Shown piece after piece: positions 18,092 through 25,899 of a stretch of 64,000 bases of DNA (position 1 is the stretch's first letter; every line of letters starts with the position of its first letter). The notes beneath the pieces are model-generated. The model saw nothing but the letters and a program-made list of their open reading frames with translations. It ran no database searches and was not told the DNA's origin. The stretch spans positions 124,001-188,000 of the forward strand of contig NZ_CP123384.1 of assembly GCF_040409955.1 (NCBI RefSeq), read 5' to 3'. This stretch comes from Salipiger sp. H15 (GTDB taxonomy: Bacteria > Pseudomonadota > Alphaproteobacteria > Rhodobacterales > Rhodobacteraceae). Position numbers and translations under genes: made by a program.

Positions 18092-19468
18092 TCACCTGGT
18101 GATGATTTCCGGCCCCATGAAGGTGGTCGGCAGCCAGGTGGAGAGCCAGGGGATGTAGGTCACCAGGATCAGGAAGACGAAGAGCACGGCGAGGAACGGC
18201 AGCGCCGCCTTCACCACGCGCATCATCGACATGCCCGCGACCCCCGAGGTCACGAAGAGGTTGAGGCCCACCGGCGGGGTGATCATGCCGATCTCCATGT
18301 TCACCACCATGATGATGCCGAGATGGATCGGGTCGATGCCGAGCTCGATGGCGATCGGGAAGACCAGCGGCGCCACGATCACGATGAGGCCCGAGGGCTC
18401 CATGAACTGGCCGCCGATCAGCAGGATCACGTTGACGATCACCAGGAACATGATCGGCCCGAAGCCGGCGTCGAGCATCATCCCGGCGATGTGCTGTGGG
18501 ATCTGCTCGTCGGTCAGCACGTGCTTGAGGATCAGCGCGTTGGCGATGATGAACATCAGCGTGATCGTCAGCTTGCCGGCCTCGAAGAGCGTGTCGCGCG
18601 TGTCGCGGTGGAAGAAGGCGGTGATGAGCGCGATGGGCTTGCGGAGCAGCGGCAGGTTCGGCGCGCCGTCCCGGCCGGCGAGCGGGCCCATGTCACGGTA
18701 GACGAAGTTGGCGATGAGGAAGGCGTAGACCGCCGCCACCGCCGCCGCCTCGGTCGGGGTGAAGATGCCGCCATAGATGCCGCCGAGGATGATGACGATG
18801 AGGAAGAGCCCCCACATCGCGTCGCGCCCCGAGCGGACCACCTCTCCCCAGCCATGCCATTCGCCCTTGGGCAGGCCGCGCAGGCGCGCGATGGCGTAGA
18901 TGGTGATCATCAGCATGGTGCCCGCGAGCAGGCCCGGGATCACCCCGGCGAGGAACATCCGGCCCACCGAGACGTCGGTCGCCGAGGCGTAGACCACCAT
19001 CACGATCGACGGCGGGATGAGGATGCCGAGCGTGCCGGCGTTGGCGATGACCCCCGCCGCGAAGTCCTTGGAATAACCGACCTGGCGCATGCCGGCGATG
19101 ACGATCGAGCCGATCGCGACCACGGTCGCCGGCGACGAGCCCGACAGCGCGGCGAAGAGCATGCAGGCGAAGACCCCGGCGATGGCGAGGCCGCCGTGGA
19201 AATGCCCGACGAGCGAGATCGAGAAGCGGATGATCCGCCGTGCCACCCCGCCGGTCGACATGAAGGACGAGGCGAGGATGAAGAAGGGAATGGCGAGCAG
19301 CGTGTAATGCCCGGCCATGGCCTGGAACATCGACTGCGCGACCGAGGCGAGCGAGGTGTCCGAGAGCACCAGCAGGAAGATGATCGACGACAGGCCAAGC
19401 GAGACCGCGATCGGCAAGCCGATGAGCATCAGGCCGATGATGCAGATGAAGAGGAGAAAGACTTCCAT
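18092..19468 (-). CDS. dctM: TRAP transporter large permease (DctM)
   Basis: A 458-residue membrane protein with about 12-13 transmembrane helices, the large (transporting) subunit of a TRAP transporter. Family sequences include L-P-I-A-V-S-L-G-L-S near the start, A-L-S-G-S-S-P-A-T-V-V-A-I-G-S and I-T-P-P-V-G-L-N-L-F-V. With DctQ and DctP it would take up C4-dicarboxylates with sodium or proton symport. An insert near residues 215-275, between two helices, makes it somewhat longer than the usual 425-440 residues. Confidence 0.95.
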   Translation of the reverse strand: MEVFLLFICIIGLMLIGLPIAVSLGLSSIIFLLVLSDTSLASVAQSMFQAMAGHYTLLAIPFFILASSFMSTGGVARRIIRFSISLVGHFHGGLAIAGVFACMLFAALSGSSPATVVAIGSIVIAGMRQVGYSKDFAAGVIANAGTLGILIPPSIVMVVYASATDVSVGRMFLAGVIPGLLAGTMLMITIYAIARLRGLPKGEWHGWGEVVRSGRDAMWGLFLIVIILGGIYGGIFTPTEAAAVAAVYAFLIANFVYRDMGPLAGRDGAPNLPLLRKPIALITAFFHRDTRDTLFEAGKLTITLMFIIANALILKHVLTDEQIPQHIAGMMLDAGFGPIMFLVIVNVILLIGGQFMEPSGLIVIVAPLVFPIAIELGIDPIHLGIIMVVNMEIGMITPPVGLNLFVTSGVAGMSMMRVVKAALPFLAVLFVFLILVTYIPWLSTWLPTTFMGPEIITR

Positions 19469-19473
19469 CGCGA

Positions 19474-20166
19474 TCAGTCCTCGCGGTTCATGTGGGCGAC
19501 GTCATCGACGGCGTCTTCGGCCTCGTGACTGACGATCAGGCTGTCCTGCCTGCCGGTCCAGATGCGGACCCCGGCCTGGACGAAGCGGAACAGCAGCAGC
19601 GCCATGCCGAAGGGCAGGATGAAATAGGGGATGAAGCGCGGCAGCTTCTCGTAATGCTCGCCCTCGTTGATCCAGGGCTCGATGAAGCGCAGCCAGTCCG
19701 GCATCGGGATGTCGACCACCTCGTACCAGGAGCGGTAGGAGGTGCGCTTCATCTCCTCGAAGCCGGTCGGGAACCAGCGGCCGGTGGTCTGCGGCAGGTT
19801 CATGAAGTTGGCCCAGTAGTCCCAGGCGCCCTTGAGCAGCAGGAAGGCGTAGAAGATGCAGAGCGCGGCGGCAACCAGCGCCAGCGCGCGGCGCGCGGCG
19901 GGCGGCAGCAGGCCGGTGATCGCGTCCACGCCGAGATGCGCGGTGACCTTCACCGCGTAGCTCACGCCGAAGAGCACGAGCCAGGCGAAGAGGATCGAGA
20001 CCGCCTCGAGCCCCCAGATCACCCCGGTGTTGAACCCGTAGCGCAGGACGACGTTGACGAAGGTGAGAAGCGTCATCAGCCCGAGGATCACGGCGATCGC
20101 CGTCTCCTCCAGCTCGTTGACGAAGCGGCCGAGTGCCGAGCCGCCCTGGATGTGAGGATTGGACAT
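19474..20166 (-). CDS. dctQ: TRAP transporter small permease (DctQ)
   Basis: A 230-residue membrane protein with four transmembrane helices (about residues 20-45, 55-78, 92-115 and 180-205). Between the third and fourth there is a long extra segment of about 65 residues rich in W, Y and charged residues. It is the small TRAP subunit that pairs with DctM. The start MSNPHIQG at 20166 follows GGGGGACAAG; the open frame upstream lacks such a site. It is five bases upstream of dctM. Confidence 0.93.
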   Translation of the reverse strand: MSNPHIQGGSALGRFVNELEETAIAVILGLMTLLTFVNVVLRYGFNTGVIWGLEAVSILFAWLVLFGVSYAVKVTAHLGVDAITGLLPPAARRALALVAAALCIFYAFLLLKGAWDYWANFMNLPQTTGRWFPTGFEEMKRTSYRSWYEVVDIPMPDWLRFIEPWINEGEHYEKLPRFIPYFILPFGMALLLFRFVQAGVRIWTGRQDSLIVSHEAEDAVDDVAHMNRED

Positions 20167-20274
20167 CTTGTCCCCCGCTAGGACCGGTTGGGTTTTCCCA
20201 AGGTGAGAGAAGGCTGCGTGCAAGAAACCCGGCCCCGCGCGGAGCAGGACCGGGCCACGGGTCCGGATGCCGGA

Positions 20275-21279
20275 TCAGAACTGCGCGTTGAATTCCTGCG
20301 CGGCGGCGATGTTCTCGGCGCCGACCTCGTCCTGGAAGCGCTCCCAGACCGGCTTCATCGCGTCGACCCAGGCCTGGCGCTGGTCGGGGGTGAGCTCGCG
20401 GATCACGCCGCCGGCATCGAGGATGGCCTGGCGGTTCTCGGCGTCGACCTCGGCGATCGCGGCGTTGCGCTCTGCGGTCACCTCATCGAGGATCTGGCCC
20501 ATCTGGGTGCGCACGTCCTCGGGCAGGCTTTCCCACCAGTCAACCGAGGTCACGACCATGTAGTCGAGCACGCCGTGGTTGGTCTCGGTGATGCCGTCCT
20601 GCACCTCGAAGAACTTCTGGCCGTAGATGTTCGACCAGGTGTTGTCCTGCCCGTCGACCACGCCGGTCTGCAGCGCGCCGTAGACTTCCGAGAAGGCCAT
20701 CGGCTGCGGCGAGGCGCCGAGCTGCTCCATGTTCGCCTTAAGCACCTCGGAGGGCTGGACGCGGAACTTCAGGCCGCGCGCATCCTCGGGCGAGATCAGC
20801 GGCTTGTTGGCCGAGAACTGGGTCAGGCCGTTGTGCCAGAAGCCGAGGCCCAGCAGGCCGCGGCGGACCATGGATTCCTTCATCGCCTGGCCGGTCTCGC
20901 TGTTCTGGAACGCGTCCACCGCTTCCATGTTCACGAACATGAAGGGCAGGTCGAAGATGCGGAACACCTTGGTGAACTGCTCGAATTTCGACAGCGAGGG
21001 CGCGGCGAACTGCACGTCGCCGTTCAGCATGGCCTCGAGCACCTGGTCATCGTTGTAGAGGGTCGAGTTCGGGAAGACCTCGACGCAGGCCTTGCCGTCC
21101 ATCTCGGCGTTCACGCGGTCGGCGAACAGCTGCGCCGCGATCCCCTTGGGGTGCTTGTCGGTGTTGGTGACGTGGCTGAACTTTACGACGATCTCGCCCT
21201 CGTCGCAGGCAGCGGTGGCGGCCTGGGTGCCGGACACGAGTGCGGTCACCGCGGCTGCGGTCATCAGAAACTTCTTCAT
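20275..21279 (-). CDS. dctP: TRAP transporter dicarboxylate-binding protein (DctP)
   Basis: The 334-residue periplasmic receptor has a signal peptide ending near TQAATAACDEG. The mature part carries the family motifs K-F-S-H-V-T-N-T-D-K-H-P-K-G and G-L-K-F-R-V-Q-P-S-E-V (with the conserved arginine that grips the substrate carboxylate). V-Y-G-A-L-Q-T-G-V-V-D-G-Q-D-N is also present. The ATG at 21279 has a GGGAGGA site; the frame upstream is open but AT-rich noncoding. It is the first gene of dctPQM, 298 bases downstream of dctD. Confidence 0.95.
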   Translation of the reverse strand: MKKFLMTAAAVTALVSGTQAATAACDEGEIVVKFSHVTNTDKHPKGIAAQLFADRVNAEMDGKACVEVFPNSTLYNDDQVLEAMLNGDVQFAAPSLSKFEQFTKVFRIFDLPFMFVNMEAVDAFQNSETGQAMKESMVRRGLLGLGFWHNGLTQFSANKPLISPEDARGLKFRVQPSEVLKANMEQLGASPQPMAFSEVYGALQTGVVDGQDNTWSNIYGQKFFEVQDGITETNHGVLDYMVVTSVDWWESLPEDVRTQMGQILDEVTAERNAAIAEVDAENRQAILDAGGVIRELTPDQRQAWVDAMKPVWERFQDEVGAENIAAAQEFNAQF

Positions 21280-21400
21280 GGTATCCTCCCGGAACTTCCG
21301 TTTTCCGTACTTGGCGGCCCCGGTGCTCCCCATCGCGGCCGTCCCGGGGAAAAGAAACAGCCCGGCGGAAAGTCGCGCAAGCGATTGTGCGCGGTATGGC

Positions 21401-21445
21401 AGATTTCTTGATTTATAATTATTATTCAATGCTTTGAATTGAGAT
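21401..21445. promoter_or_regulatory. AT-rich stretch with possible IHF site, dctP control region
   Basis: About 45 bases are much more AT-rich than anything nearby. ATTCAATGCTTTG at 21424-21436 differs from the IHF consensus WATCAANNNNTTR at one position. It lies between the palindromic operators and dctP, where a bending protein or the core promoter itself would be expected. No clean -10/-35 or -12/-24 element was found. Confidence 0.4.
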
Positions 21446-21479
21446 CACGGCGCCTCATCCGAAATGACGCCAGCGTGAT

Positions 21480-21495
21480 GTGCGAATTCCCGCAC
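21480..21495. promoter_or_regulatory. Probable DctD operator, dctP-proximal site
   Basis: GTGCGAATTCCCGCAC has half-sites GTGCG/CGCAC separated by six bases, the same layout as the site centred 33 bp away. The 33-bp centre-to-centre distance is about three helical turns, so both sites face the same side of the DNA. It lies 200 bp upstream of the dctP start. Confidence 0.7.
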
Positions 21496-21510
21496 GCGCT
21501 CCCGCAGGAA

Positions 21511-21530
21511 CTGTGCGGAAATCCGCACAG
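21511..21530. promoter_or_regulatory. Probable DctD operator, dctP-distal site
   Basis: CTGTGCGGAAATCCGCACAG is a perfect inverted repeat with nine-base arms and a two-base centre. From memory it resembles the tandem DctD-binding sites upstream of rhizobial dctA, which share GTGCGG/CCGCAC half-sites. It lies 230 bp upstream of dctP and 48 bp downstream of dctD. Confidence 0.78.
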
Positions 21531-21577
21531 TTTTCAGGCTGCCGGAAAATGTGGCGGGAAGCGGAATCGTTGCCCGC

Positions 21578-22801
21578 TCAGCGGTAGTCCTCGGCCCGGA
21601 CGCCGTATTTCGCGAGCTTGTCGTAGAAGGTCTTGCGCGGCAGTTTCAGCGCCTGCGCCGCGGCGCTGGCCTGCCCGCCCGTGCGCCGCAGCGCCTCGAC
21701 CAGCAGCGAGCGTTCGACCTGCGCCATGCGCTCGGCCAGCCCCAGCCCCTCGCCCGCATCCTCGCTCTCGCCGAGCCCGAGCGCGAAGCGCATGGCCGCC
21801 GACATGAGCGCGCGGGTGTTGCCCGGCCAGTCGCGCGCGATGAGGCCGTCGATCACCTCCTCGGTGATCTCGGGCGGCTCGAGCCCGGCCTGCTCGGCCG
21901 CCTGCGCGACGTAGTGGCGGAACAGCACCGGGATGTCCTCGGGGCGCTCGGCCAGCGCGGGGATGTGGATCTGCATGACCTCGAGCCGGTAGAAGAGCTC
22001 GGTCGAGAAGGCGCCCGCCTCGGCCTGCTTGCCGAGGTCGTGCACGGTGCCGGCGATCAGCCGCGCGCCGCCCTCCTCCATGAGGTCGATGAGCGCGAGC
22101 TGGCTGTCCTTCGGAAGCTGGCAGATCTCGTCGAGGAACACTGTGCCCCCCGCGCAGCCGCGCCAGACCTCGGCCAGCGCCGCGCGGTCCAGCCCCGCGG
22201 CCGAGCGTTTCTCGAAGGGCCCCTTGGAGCGGTTCGAGCAGAGGTGCACCACCTCCGCCACCTTCGAGATGCCCGAGCCCGGCGCGCCGGAGATCAGCAC
22301 GTCGGTCCCGGCCCGCGCCGCGACGCGGCAGCGCGCGCGCAGCCCGTCGGCCTTGCGCGAAATGCCGAAGAGCATCCGCGCCGCCGCGTCCCCGGTCTCG
22401 AGCTCGGCCTTCAGGCGGCGGTTCTCCAGCACCAGCGTGCGGGTGCGCAGCGCGCGTTCGACCACCGCGGTCAGATCGCCCGGCGCGCAGGGTTTCTCGA
22501 GGAAGTCGAACGCCCCCGCCGCCATCGCCCGCACCGCCATGGGAATGTCGCCCTCGCCGGTCAGCAGGATCACCGGCAGCTCGGGGTCCTGCCGGTGGGC
22601 GTAGTCGAGCAGGTGGAACCCGTCGCGCCCCGGCATGCGGATGTCCGAGACGATCACCCCTTCGAAACCGGGCTCGATCATCTCCTTGCACTCGACGAAG
22701 CTGCCCGCCGTCACGGCATCCAGATCGGCCAGCTCCAGCGTCTGGCCAAGCGCCTCGCGCACCGCCGCGTCGTCGTCCACCAGCAGCACCCGCCGCGTCA
22801 T
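21578..22801 (-). CDS. dctD: DctD-like response regulator with degenerate AAA+ domain
   Basis: A 407-residue NtrC-family protein, partner of the adjacent DctB kinase. The receiver domain (1-120) is intact, with D53 in VSDIRMPGRDG and K103. The AAA+ domain (about 135-345) is eroded. The Walker A region at 172-179 reads GAPGSGIS, with isoleucine where the ATP-binding lysine belongs. The GAFTGA loop that contacts sigma-54 is absent, and the Walker A to B distance is 46 residues, about 20 shorter than NtrC. Walker B (FLDEI, 222-226) remains. A Fis-type helix-turn-helix (about 375-400) is intact. It probably binds the palindromes before dctP but cannot work as a normal sigma-54 activator. Confidence 0.9.
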   Translation of the reverse strand: MTRRVLLVDDDAAVREALGQTLELADLDAVTAGSFVECKEMIEPGFEGVIVSDIRMPGRDGFHLLDYAHRQDPELPVILLTGEGDIPMAVRAMAAGAFDFLEKPCAPGDLTAVVERALRTRTLVLENRRLKAELETGDAAARMLFGISRKADGLRARCRVAARAGTDVLISGAPGSGISKVAEVVHLCSNRSKGPFEKRSAAGLDRAALAEVWRGCAGGTVFLDEICQLPKDSQLALIDLMEEGGARLIAGTVHDLGKQAEAGAFSTELFYRLEVMQIHIPALAERPEDIPVLFRHYVAQAAEQAGLEPPEITEEVIDGLIARDWPGNTRALMSAAMRFALGLGESEDAGEGLGLAERMAQVERSLLVEALRRTGGQASAAAQALKLPRKTFYDKLAKYGVRAEDYR

Positions 22802-24576
22802 GCGCTTTTCTCCACCTGCGTCATGTCCAGATCCGCCTGCCGCAGGTCGAGGGTGAACTGCGCCCCGCCGCCGGGCAGGTTCTCGCCCCTTAGCTTGCCG
22901 CCGAAGCCCTCGACGATGCCGTAGGAGATCGAGAGGCCCAGCCCCATCCCCTCCTCCGGGCCGACCTCCTTGGTCGAGTAGAACGGATCGAAGATCCGGT
23001 CGGGCTCGCGGATGCCGGGGCCGGTGTCGCGGATCGTCAGCCGCACCACCCCCGCCGCGTCGTCATGGGTCATGCGCAGGGTCAGGCGGCGCAGCTCCTG
23101 CCCATCCATCGCCTCGAGCGCGTTTGAGATGAGGTTGACCACCACCTGGCTCAGCCGCACCTCGCCGCCCATGACGATCGCGGGCCGGTCCGGGCGCCGC
23201 CAGTCGACGCTGGCGCCGCTCTTCTCGATCTTGCGCTGCATCAGCTCGAGCGCCTGCTCGACCACCGCCGCCAGCCCGACCCGGTGCGCCGGACCCGGCT
23301 CGGACTTGGCGAAGGCGCGCAGGTTCTTGATGATCCGCCCCATCCGCCCGGCCATATCCGAGATCCGCACGAGGTTCTCGGCCGCGCGCTCGGGCTTGCC
23401 GCGCTCGAGGAAGGCCGCGCCGTTCTCTGCAAAGGAGCGGATCGCCATCAGCGGCTGGTTCAACTCGTGGCTGATCCCGGCGCTCATCTTGCCGAGCGCC
23501 GAGAGTTTCGAGGCCTGCACCAGCTCGGCCTGTGCGCGTTTCAGCGCCGCCTCGGCCTCCTGCCGCTCGACCACCTCGCGGCGCAGCGCGAGGTTGGCCT
23601 CCTCGAGATCGCGGGTGCGGGCAAAGACCCGCTCTTCCAGCTCATGGTTGATCGCCGCGAGCGCCCGGCGGCGTTCGAGCAGGAACCACAGCAGCGCGAG
23701 GAAGAACAGCAGCCCCGCCGCCACCGCCGCCGCCTGTACCAGCGCGTAGCGCCGCGCCGGGCGCACGTCGATCAGCAGCACGCCGCTCATGTTGATCACC
23801 GGGATCTCGACCGTTTGCCGCAGCGCGCGCGCTGGGATGTAGGGCGACCAGCTCTGCGCGAGGATGGTGAACTCGTCGAGCTGGATGGTCTCGCTGCCCC
23901 GCCGCTGCCCGCCGGGCGAGACCATGGTCCCGTCGTCCTCGCGCCGCCAGCCCAGCAGCTCGGTGCGGTTGGTGACGAAGACCGTGCCGCTCTCGTCGAG
24001 GAAGAACACCGCCGGCAGCGAGCCGCGCCAGTCGCGCTCGAGCTCGGCCGCGTCGACGATGACCACCAGCGCGCCGCGCACCTCGCCCGAGGGCGCGAAG
24101 CTGGGCGCGGCGAAGAAGAAGGCACGGTCCACGTCTCCCGGCCCCGCGCCATGCGCGATGCCGAGCGCGCCGGTCAGGGCGCGGCGGAAATAGGGGCTTC
24201 GCGCCGCATCGGCGGGCACCATGTCGCCGGAGCTGGCCAGCACCTCGCCAGAGCCGGCGATGTAGAAGGCGCTGACCGCGCCGGTGCGGTCCGCAGCGCC
24301 CAGCAGCATCTCGTCCGCGGGACCCTTCGGCCCGCCGTCGAGCAGCGCCTCGAGCGCCGGGTGGCGCGCCGTCAGCACGGCGAATTCGCGGAAGCGCTGC
24401 AACTGGCTGACCAGCCGGTCCGAGGCGAGGTCGAGGTCGCTCTGCCCGCGCGCGGCCAGCGGCCCCAGCGCCTGCAGGTAGCCGTAGTGCCACACGCTGC
24501 CCGACAGCGCGGCCACGAAGGCGAGCGTCAGCACCAGCCATGTGGCGCGGCTCCGGGTCAGCAGGTCCCAGCTCAT
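22798..24576 (-). CDS. dctB: C4-dicarboxylate sensor histidine kinase DctB
   Basis: A 592-residue kinase with a transmembrane helix near residues 13-33 and a periplasmic PDC/Cache sensor of about 240 residues. A second helix lies near 278-300, with a coiled coil (ALAAINHELEERVFARTRDL and on) behind it. The H-box ISHELNQPLMAIRSF carries H370; N, G1 (DTGPGI) and G2 (GMGLGLSIS) boxes are intact. It overlaps dctD by four bases (ATGA), so the two are coupled. It should sense periplasmic dicarboxylate and phosphorylate DctD at D53. Confidence 0.95.
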   Translation of the reverse strand: MSWDLLTRSRATWLVLTLAFVAALSGSVWHYGYLQALGPLAARGQSDLDLASDRLVSQLQRFREFAVLTARHPALEALLDGGPKGPADEMLLGAADRTGAVSAFYIAGSGEVLASSGDMVPADAARSPYFRRALTGALGIAHGAGPGDVDRAFFFAAPSFAPSGEVRGALVVIVDAAELERDWRGSLPAVFFLDESGTVFVTNRTELLGWRREDDGTMVSPGGQRRGSETIQLDEFTILAQSWSPYIPARALRQTVEIPVINMSGVLLIDVRPARRYALVQAAAVAAGLLFFLALLWFLLERRRALAAINHELEERVFARTRDLEEANLALRREVVERQEAEAALKRAQAELVQASKLSALGKMSAGISHELNQPLMAIRSFAENGAAFLERGKPERAAENLVRISDMAGRMGRIIKNLRAFAKSEPGPAHRVGLAAVVEQALELMQRKIEKSGASVDWRRPDRPAIVMGGEVRLSQVVVNLISNALEAMDGQELRRLTLRMTHDDAAGVVRLTIRDTGPGIREPDRIFDPFYSTKEVGPEEGMGLGLSISYGIVEGFGGKLRGENLPGGGAQFTLDLRQADLDMTQVEKSA

Positions 24577-24645
24577 GGCCTGTCATAGCAAGACCGCCCT
24601 TGCCAAGAAAGCGCGCGCGTGGCCTAGGGTTGCGCGAAATTCAGG

Positions 24646-25830
24646 ATGAGACCCATGCACCGCTTTTCCCGCTCCCCGACCGACCCCGCCTTCGTGCAGG
24701 ACCCCTACCCGTTCTACGACGAGATGCGCGCCGCCGGTGACCTCGCCTACTGGGAGGAGTACGCCCTGCCCTGCGCCGTCTCGCAGCGCGCCGTCTCGGC
24801 GCTGCTGAAGGACCGCCGTTTCGGCCGCGAGGTGCCGCCCGAGATGGCGCCCGAGATCCCGGCCCACCAGGCGCCCTTCTACGCGGTCGAGGCGCATTCC
24901 ATGCTGGAACTCGAGCCGCCGCGCCACACCCGCCTGCGCGGGCTGGTGCTGCGCGCCTTCACCTCGCGCCGCATCGCTGCGCTGGGACCGGAGATCGCCG
25001 CGCTGGCGCACCGGCTGATCGACGAGATGCCCGCGGAAGGCGAGATCGACCTGCTCCCGGCCTTCTGCCAGCCGATCCCGGTGATCGTCATCGCGCGCCT
25101 GCTCGGCGTGCCCGAGGAGATGGCGCCGCAGCTGCTGCGCTGGTCGGCGGACATGGTGGGCATGTACCAGGCGCGGCGCGACATGGCGATGGAGCTGGCG
25201 GCGGCGCGGGCGGCGACCGAATTCTCGGACTTCCTGCGCGGCTACGTGGACCAGCGCCGCAAGAGCCCCGGCGACGACCTGCTCTCGCACCTCATCGCGG
25301 CCGAGGAAGGCGGCGAGAAGCTCTCGACCGACGAGCTGATCACCACCTGCATCCTGCTGCTGAACGCCGGGCACGAGGCGACGGTGCACACCATGGGCAA
25401 CGGCATCAAGACGCTGCTCGAACAGGGTGTGACCATCACCGCGGAGAATGCCGCGCCGGTGGTCGAGGAGGTGCTGCGCTTCGACCCGCCGCTGCACATG
25501 TTCACCCGCTACGCCTACGAGGAGGTCGAGGCCTATGGCCACACCTTCCGGCGCGGCGAGCAGGTGGCGCTGATGCTCGGCGCGGCGAACCGCGACCCGG
25601 CGGCCTGGGCCGAGCCTGCGCGCTTCGACCCGGCGCGCCCGGCGGTCACCAACACCAGCTTCGGCGGCGGCATGCACTTCTGCGTCGGCGCGCCGCTGGC
25701 GCGGCTCGAGCTGGTGACGGCGCTGCCGATCCTGTTCGAGCGGCTAGCCGGGATGAGACTGGCAGGCGCGCCGAAATACGCGGACCTCTACCACTTCCAC
25801 GGGCTCGAGGCGCTGCGCGTCACGCGCTGA
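24646..25830 (+). CDS. Cytochrome P450
   Basis: A 394-residue soluble bacterial P450. The heme-ligand cysteine lies in F-G-G-G-M-H-F-C-V-G-A-P-L-A-R, the I-helix oxygen-activation motif is A-G-H-E-A-T, and the K-helix E-x-x-R is EVLR. The N-terminal region (L-E-P-P-R-H-T-R-L-R-G-L-V) is typical of class I enzymes. No ferredoxin or ferredoxin reductase gene is adjacent, so electrons must come from elsewhere. An alternative ATG exists three codons later (24655). The substrate cannot be predicted. Confidence 0.95.
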   Translation: MRPMHRFSRSPTDPAFVQDPYPFYDEMRAAGDLAYWEEYALPCAVSQRAVSALLKDRRFGREVPPEMAPEIPAHQAPFYAVEAHSMLELEPPRHTRLRGLVLRAFTSRRIAALGPEIAALAHRLIDEMPAEGEIDLLPAFCQPIPVIVIARLLGVPEEMAPQLLRWSADMVGMYQARRDMAMELAAARAATEFSDFLRGYVDQRRKSPGDDLLSHLIAAEEGGEKLSTDELITTCILLLNAGHEATVHTMGNGIKTLLEQGVTITAENAAPVVEEVLRFDPPLHMFTRYAYEEVEAYGHTFRRGEQVALMLGAANRDPAAWAEPARFDPARPAVTNTSFGGGMHFCVGAPLARLELVTALPILFERLAGMRLAGAPKYADLYHFHGLEALRVTR

Positions 25831-25849
25831 CCCTGCACCGCACAAGCAA

Positions 25850-25879
25850 AAAGGCGCGCCGCTCTCGCGGCGCGCCTTT
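25850..25879. terminator. Bidirectional terminator between the P450 gene and rnj
   Basis: A 13-bp perfect stem (AAAGGCGCGCCGC and its complement) closes a TCTC loop, with an A run before and TTTC after, so it can terminate the convergent P450 (+) and rnj (-) transcripts. Confidence 0.9.
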
Positions 25880-25899
25880 CTATTCGCTGACCCGAAGGC

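Noticed and set aside
18080..19528. Plus-strand frame opposite dctM
   Set aside because: Low-complexity His/Asp/Arg composition caused by antisense of a membrane protein gene; no family resemblance.
21370..21395. Possible sigma-54 promoter (GCGCAC...TTGC on the minus strand)
   Set aside because: The -24 element lacks GG and the spacing to TTGC is one base too long, so it does not meet the consensus.
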